Below are positions 5,545 through 9,420 of a DNA stretch of 9,420 bases, piece by piece. The notes below the pieces were generated by a model. It was not told where the DNA came from, ran no database searches, and saw only the letters and a program-made list of their open reading frames with translations. Source of the stretch: Deltaproteobacteria bacterium (GTDB lineage Bacteria; Desulfobacterota_B; Binatia; UBA9968); contig JACZQL010000022.1 in assembly GCA_022545745.1 (NCBI GenBank), forward strand, positions 1-9,420. Direction: 5' to 3'. How positions within the stretch are numbered: the stretch's first letter is position 1; every line of letters starts with the position of its first letter. Made by a program: the position numbers and the translations under genes.

Positions 5545-7365
5545 ATGCGCACGGCTCTTCGAATCCTGGGCTACCTTCGCAAGTACTGGCTTGCCACATT
5601 GGCTGCCTATCTCTGTCTTCTTGTGGTTGCGGCCGTGGAACTCTCTATACCCCATCTGATTCGCCAGATCATCGACTGTGGGATCAAAGTGGGTGTGGGA
5701 TCCCATGGTGTCCCCGCCCATTGTGCTACTGGCCAGGACTCCATGAGCCTCATCACCTGGTTTGTCTCCCTCATTGTCGGGCTCGCCGTGCTCAAGGGTT
5801 TCTTCCATTTCGGGCAGAGTTATTTGGGGGCCTACAGTGCCCAGGGGATCGCTTATGACCTCCGCAGCCAGATCTCTCGCCACCTCCAACGACTCTCCTT
5901 TAGCTGGCATGACCGGGCACAAACCGGCCAGCTCATGGCGCGAGCCACCAGCGATGTGGACCAACTTCGGCACTTCACCAGCCGAGCACTCATTCAAATG
6001 GCCCATTTCGTGTTGATAGGGGTAGGCATAAGCGTGGTGCTCTTTAGCATGAACTGGAAATTGGCACTGGCATCTCTTGTGACGCTGCCCTTTCTGACAC
6101 ATGCGGCCTCCCAGTATGGTCGCAGGGTTCGCCCCCTCTTTCGCAAGGCGCAGCAGGAATTGGCGGTTCTGGCCACCATTGTCCAGGAGAACCTGGCGGG
6201 GGCCAGGGTCGTCAAGGCCTTTGCCCGTGAAGAGGACCAGATTAGCAGGTTTGAACATCAAAACGACCTGCTACTCGGGCAGTACCTGGCGGCAGCAAAG
6301 GTTCAGGCCTATTCCAACCCGTTAATGGACGTGTTTGCCAACCTGAGTACAGTGGTGGTGCTCTGGTTTGGGGGCACTCTGGTCATCGGTGGGGAACTCT
6401 CCGTGGGCCAGCTTGTGGCGTTTAATACCTATCTCCTACTGATGGTCCGCCCTGTGCGCCGCCTTGGTTTCCTGATCGGACAGAGTTCACGGGCCATTGC
6501 GGCAGGAGAGAGGATTTTTGAGGTCTTGGATGCACCGGTGGGGGTGGAGGACAAACCGGACGCCGCTCCATTGACTGCCATCAAGGGGGAGGTGGAGTTC
6601 CAGAAGGTATCATGCACGTACTACCCGGGAGTGCCGGTGCTGCAAGACGTGACCTTCAAAGTGAGTCCGGGTGAGGTGGTGGCCCTATTGGGGACCACGG
6701 GGTCTGGCAAATCAACCATTGTGAACCTCATCCCACGATTCTACGACGTGACTGAGGGCCGTGTACTCGTCGACGGTCACGATGTCCGAGACGTTCAGCT
6801 CCTCTCGCTGCGGCGCCAGATCGGCATCGTGATGCAAGACACGACGCTTTTCACGGGCACGATCCGTGAGAACATTGCCTTTGGCGTTCCGGAAGCCACT
6901 GAGGAAAAAATCATTGCCATGGCCAAGGCCGCTCGAGCCCATGAGTTTATCTGCGAATTCCCCGAAGGGTATGGCACCACGGTGGGTGAGCGAGGAGTCA
7001 CGCTGTCCGGCGGCCAAAAGCAGCGCATTGCCATAGCGCGGGCATTGCTGCTGGACCCTAAAATCCTCATCCTTGATGACTTTACCTCTGCAGTGGATAC
7101 CGAGACTGAGGCTCTGATCCGCGAGGCCTTGGACGTTCTTATGAAAGAGCGGACCACCTTTATTATAGCCCAGCGCGTGAGCACGGTTCAGGACGCGCAT
7201 AAGATCATCGTCCTGGATCGTGGAGGGATAGTAGGTATGGGGTCCCACGCGGAGTTGCTGGAGAGTAACAGCATCTACCACGAAATTTGCCAGATCCAGC
7301 TCTTGGACAGGACGGTTTTGGGGCCACAGGCCTATGGGCAGTTACAGATAGGGGGGCAAAGCTAA
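5545..7365 (+). CDS. ABC exporter half-transporter, degenerate-site subunit
   Basis: Full-length type IV ABC exporter subunit of 606 residues: membrane domain (about 1-320, six helices near 16-36, 67-88, 146-168, 172-188, 262-281, 287-305) then nucleotide-binding domain. Walker A GTTGSGKST is at 383-391, the Q-loop in IGIVMQDTTLF and the canonical signature LSGGQ at 487-491. Walker B LILDD ends with D512 where the catalytic glutamate is expected, and the H-loop reads IIAQR, with Q543 replacing histidine. These changes mark the catalytically weak partner of a heterodimeric exporter (TM287/288, BmrCD or LmrCD type). The TM1-TM2 loop is somewhat long and holds C45 and C60. Substrate unknown; multidrug or lipid-like compounds are family possibilities. 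Confidence 0.93.
   Translation: MRTALRILGYLRKYWLATLAAYLCLLVVAAVELSIPHLIRQIIDCGIKVGVGSHGVPAHCATGQDSMSLITWFVSLIVGLAVLKGFFHFGQSYLGAYSAQGIAYDLRSQISRHLQRLSFSWHDRAQTGQLMARATSDVDQLRHFTSRALIQMAHFVLIGVGISVVLFSMNWKLALASLVTLPFLTHAASQYGRRVRPLFRKAQQELAVLATIVQENLAGARVVKAFAREEDQISRFEHQNDLLLGQYLAAAKVQAYSNPLMDVFANLSTVVVLWFGGTLVIGGELSVGQLVAFNTYLLLMVRPVRRLGFLIGQSSRAIAAGERIFEVLDAPVGVEDKPDAAPLTAIKGEVEFQKVSCTYYPGVPVLQDVTFKVSPGEVVALLGTTGSGKSTIVNLIPRFYDVTEGRVLVDGHDVRDVQLLSLRRQIGIVMQDTTLFTGTIRENIAFGVPEATEEKIIAMAKAARAHEFICEFPEGYGTTVGERGVTLSGGQKQRIAIARALLLDPKILILDDFTSAVDTETEALIREALDVLMKERTTFIIAQRVSTVQDAHKIIVLDRGGIVGMGSHAELLESNSIYHEICQIQLLDRTVLGPQAYGQLQIGGQS
7350..7356 (+). promoter_or_regulatory. Ribosome-binding site of the second ABC gene
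   Basis: AGGGGGG ends nine bases before the ATG at 7366 and lies inside the end of the first ABC gene. The TAA stop of that gene (7363-7365) directly abuts the ATG, so both subunits are probably made in coupled, near-equal amounts. Confidence 0.65.
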
Positions 7366-9228
7366 ATGGTCGCGCAAGTAGGCGGAGGATGGATGTGGCA
7401 TGCCCATGGGACCGGGAGGCCGACCCGAGGAAGGGCCTTCAACCCGCGGGTCGTCAAGCGCCTCCTCGACTACCTAAGGCCACACCGGCTCAGCGTGATT
7501 TGGGCCTTGATCCTGGTCTGTGTCACCTCCGGCATGCACCTCATCGGTCCCTATTTGCTGAAGGTCGCTATTGATGACTATTTGGTGGAACAGCAGGACG
7601 TAGCTGGCCTTTCGATGGTGTGCATCGGTCTCTTGCTCACCTTGCTCATTGCGTGGGGCTCGCAGGCGGGCGAATCCTACACCATGGCCTCGGTGACCCA
7701 ACGTGTGCTGAAGCGAATTCGCGACCAATTATTTCAAAAGATCAACCGGCTCCCCTTGGGCTATCACGACCGGCACAAATCGGGGGTGACCATGTCACGC
7801 ATCGTCAACGACGTGACTGTTCTGCAGGAGTTAATGACCCATGGGTTCATCGACTTGGTGGCTGATTCTTTAGTCATTGTGGGCATCGTCGCCATTCTGC
7901 TCACCATGAGTCCAAAGCTTGCGCTTTACACCTTTGCGCTCTTGCCGGTCATGGTGATTGTGACCCTGGTCTTTGCCCGTCGTGTGCGGGGGGCTTATCT
8001 CCGCGCCAGGGAGACCATTGCTCAGGTAGCGGCGAGTCTTCATGAGAGCATATCCGGTGTCCGCGTGGTCCAGGCCTTTGCCCGTGAGCAGGTGAGTCAG
8101 GAGCGGTTCGACGAGGTCAACCTTGGGAATCTGCAAGCGAACCTGTGGGCGGTGACGCTATCGAGCGCCTTCCCGCCGGTGGTGGAGATAATAGCCATGC
8201 TGGCAACGGCAACTGTGCTTTGGTTCGGTGCCGCTTCCGTGCTGGCTGGAGAGATCACTGTGGGTGTTGTGGTGGCCTTCCTCACCTATGTGTCACGGTT
8301 TTTTCAACCCATACGGGAGCTCAGCATGGTCTATACCCTCTTTCAACAGTCCATGGCTGCGGGTGAGAAAATCTTTGAGTTGATGGACATGCCGGTAGAT
8401 GTGGATGACCATCCCGATGCAAAGCCAATGCGCCAAATCAATGGCAAGGTCGAATTCGATCATGTCAATTTCAGTTATCGCAGTGGGATCCCAGTCCTTA
8501 AGGATGTCTGCTTTACCGTGCAACCCGGGCAAACCATAGCCCTCGTGGGGCCCACGGGCGCTGGTAAGACTTCCATGGCCAGCCTGATTAGCCGGTTTTA
8601 CGATGTGTGTGACGGACGAATACTGATTGATGGCACTGACATCCGGGAGGTTACCCAATCTTCCCTACGCAGCCAGATAGGGGTTGTCCCCCAGGACCCA
8701 TTTTTATTTACGGGCACTATCGCAGACAACATCCGCTTCGGCCGCTTGGACGCAACAGATGAAGAGGTGATGGAGGCCGCTAAACAGGCAAACGCACATG
8801 ATTTCATCTCGCCTCTACCTCTGGGATACGCCACTCAGGTATTCGAACGCGGACAGAATTTCTCTCAGGGGCAGCGGCAACTGATCGCTCTGGCACGGGT
8901 CGTATTGGCAAACCCGCGTATACTCGTGTTGGATGAGGCCACGGCCAGCATCGATACGCGCACAGAGGCGCTCATTCAGGCTGCGTTAAAGCGCTTGCTG
9001 AGCGGGCGAACCTCCTTCGTCATTGCACATCGACTCTCGACGGTTCGGAATGCCGATCGGCTGTTTATTATCGATCGTGGACAGGTTGTGCAACAGGGAA
9101 CCCACAATGAGTTGGTGGTGCAGGTGGGATTGTATCGGGAGCTCTATTTGATGCAGTTCCGCCGTGGGTCACAGCAGCAAATCGCCGCCACCGAACCATC
9201 TACGCCATCCCCTTCTCAACTGGATTAA
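7366..9228 (+). CDS. ABC exporter half-transporter, catalytic-site subunit
   Basis: Second half-transporter, 620 residues. The N-terminus before the first helix is glycine- and histidine-rich (about 1-25), which is common for this partner. Six membrane helices lie near 44-66, 82-99, 160-180, 184-204, 270-290 and 296-314. In the nucleotide-binding domain, Walker A GPTGAGKTS is at 395-403 and the Q-loop in IGVVPQDPFLF. The signature is altered to FSQGQ (499-503). Walker B LVLDE with catalytic E524 and H-loop H555 in VIAHR are intact. The pattern complements the upstream gene exactly: this subunit's Walker motifs plus the partner's LSGGQ form the active ATP site, and its altered signature completes the degenerate one. 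The C-terminal tail (about 600-620) is polar and unremarkable. Confidence 0.93.
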   Translation: MVAQVGGGWMWHAHGTGRPTRGRAFNPRVVKRLLDYLRPHRLSVIWALILVCVTSGMHLIGPYLLKVAIDDYLVEQQDVAGLSMVCIGLLLTLLIAWGSQAGESYTMASVTQRVLKRIRDQLFQKINRLPLGYHDRHKSGVTMSRIVNDVTVLQELMTHGFIDLVADSLVIVGIVAILLTMSPKLALYTFALLPVMVIVTLVFARRVRGAYLRARETIAQVAASLHESISGVRVVQAFAREQVSQERFDEVNLGNLQANLWAVTLSSAFPPVVEIIAMLATATVLWFGAASVLAGEITVGVVVAFLTYVSRFFQPIRELSMVYTLFQQSMAAGEKIFELMDMPVDVDDHPDAKPMRQINGKVEFDHVNFSYRSGIPVLKDVCFTVQPGQTIALVGPTGAGKTSMASLISRFYDVCDGRILIDGTDIREVTQSSLRSQIGVVPQDPFLFTGTIADNIRFGRLDATDEEVMEAAKQANAHDFISPLPLGYATQVFERGQNFSQGQRQLIALARVVLANPRILVLDEATASIDTRTEALIQAALKRLLSGRTSFVIAHRLSTVRNADRLFIIDRGQVVQQGTHNELVVQVGLYRELYLMQFRRGSQQQIAATEPSTPSPSQLD

Positions 9229-9251
9229 CGAATCCAGGAAAAGATGACTCG

Positions 9252-9276
9252 CGCAAAGACGCAAAGGGCGCCAAGG
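9252..9276. repeat. Short tandem CGCAAAG-type repeat
   Basis: CGCAAAGA (9252-9259), CGCAAAGG (9260-9267) and the diverged GCGCCAAGG (9268-9276) form a run 23 bases after the second ABC gene. This is another short intergenic repeat type of the kind seen in many environmental genomes. It has no coding potential. Confidence 0.65.
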
Positions 9277-9300
9277 GAAGACAGCAGACAGAACAAGACA

Positions 9301-9372
9301 AATTAACCGCAGATTTACGCAGACTAACGCAGAAGAAGATTTATTCACCGCAGAGGCGCAGAGGGCGCAGAG
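9301..9372. repeat. Right copy of the CGCAGA-type intergenic repeat
   Basis: The block has two parts. A 10-bp unit CGCAGANTNA-like sequence occurs three times, as CGCAGATTTA (9308-9317), CGCAGACTAA (9318-9327) and CGCAGAAGAA (9328-9337). An 8-bp CGCAGAGG-type unit runs from 9349 to 9372 in three near copies. Positions 9301-9324 and 9343-9359 are exact reverse complements of 22-45 and 1-17, so related repeats lie at both window ends in opposite orientation. The spacing between the blocks differs between the copies. Confidence 0.8.
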
Positions 9373-9383
9373 AATTAGTGTTT

Positions 9384-9409
9384 TGTTTGTCGGGAGACGA
9401 CGACAAACA
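9384..9409. other. Strong hairpin near the right edge
   Basis: Perfect 9-bp stem TGTTTGTCG (9384-9392) and CGACAAACA (9401-9409) with an 8-base loop. No T-run follows on either strand, so it is not a clear intrinsic terminator. It could still end transcription of the exporter operon weakly, or belong to a repeat or gene control region continuing beyond the window. Confidence 0.5.
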
Positions 9410-9420
9410 TAAACATATCT

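Noticed and set aside
5539..6261. 240-codon open frame on the minus strand
   Set aside because: It is antisense to the first ABC gene, which has unambiguous family motifs in its own frame. No domain is visible.
6712..7281. 189-codon open frame on the minus strand
   Set aside because: It is antisense to the nucleotide-binding domain of the first ABC gene; a shadow frame.
9252..9372. Possible CRISPR array
   Set aside because: The repeats are 7-10 bp tandem units without unique spacers of 25-40 bp, and no cas gene is present.
1..9372. Composite transposon with inverted terminal repeats
   Set aside because: No transposase is present, the two repeat copies differ in internal spacing, and the repeat type is a common dispersed intergenic one. 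The enclosed core genes are not typical cargo.

Overview
The window looks like bacterial chromosome from an uncultivated, mid-GC lineage. A bacterium is suggested by Shine-Dalgarno-led, tightly packed genes and a sigma70-like promoter. The short CGCAGA/CGCAAAG-type intergenic repeats at both ends resemble dispersed repeats I associate with environmental genomes (NC10/Methylomirabilota, Nitrospirota, Desulfobacterota and similar), but the phylum cannot be fixed from the sequence alone.

Layout. Positions 1-127 are non-coding repeat sequence. Positions 128-4979 (minus strand) carry a complex I (NADH:quinone oxidoreductase) operon, transcribed right to left as nuoA-nuoC-nuoD-nuoH-nuoI-nuoJ-nuoK. 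Every junction is 12-16 bp except nuoI-nuoJ, which is 123 bp and contains a strong hairpin. A divergent control region lies around 4923-5064. On the plus strand follow a PadR-family regulator (5065-5538) and two full-length ABC exporter half-transporters (5545-7365 and 7366-9228). These are packed so closely (6-bp and 0-bp gaps) that they must form one operon. Positions 9229-9420 are again repeat-rich and non-coding.

How the genes work together. The nuo genes encode the A, C, D, H, I, J and K subunits: part of the connecting module plus part of the membrane arm. nuoB, whose protein carries cluster N2, is absent from its usual place between nuoA and nuoC. nuoE, nuoF and nuoG are absent between nuoD and nuoH, and nuoL/M/N do not follow nuoK within the 127 bases available. 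A working enzyme would therefore need subunits encoded elsewhere. The two ABC proteins form a textbook asymmetric heterodimer. The first has a degenerate Walker B (Asp for Glu) and H-loop (Gln for His) with a normal LSGGQ. The second has normal catalytic residues with an altered signature (FSQGQ). PadR regulators next to such exporters usually repress them until a ligand appears; the substrate here is unknown.

Most notable points: the clean absence of nuoB at a junction where the nuoA stop codon forms part of the nuoC ribosome-binding site; a promoter lying inside the longest possible nuoA reading frame, which argues for a shorter NuoA; and related repeats in inverted orientation at the two ends. 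I found no convincing undescribed system. The genes belong to known families in a somewhat unusual arrangement.
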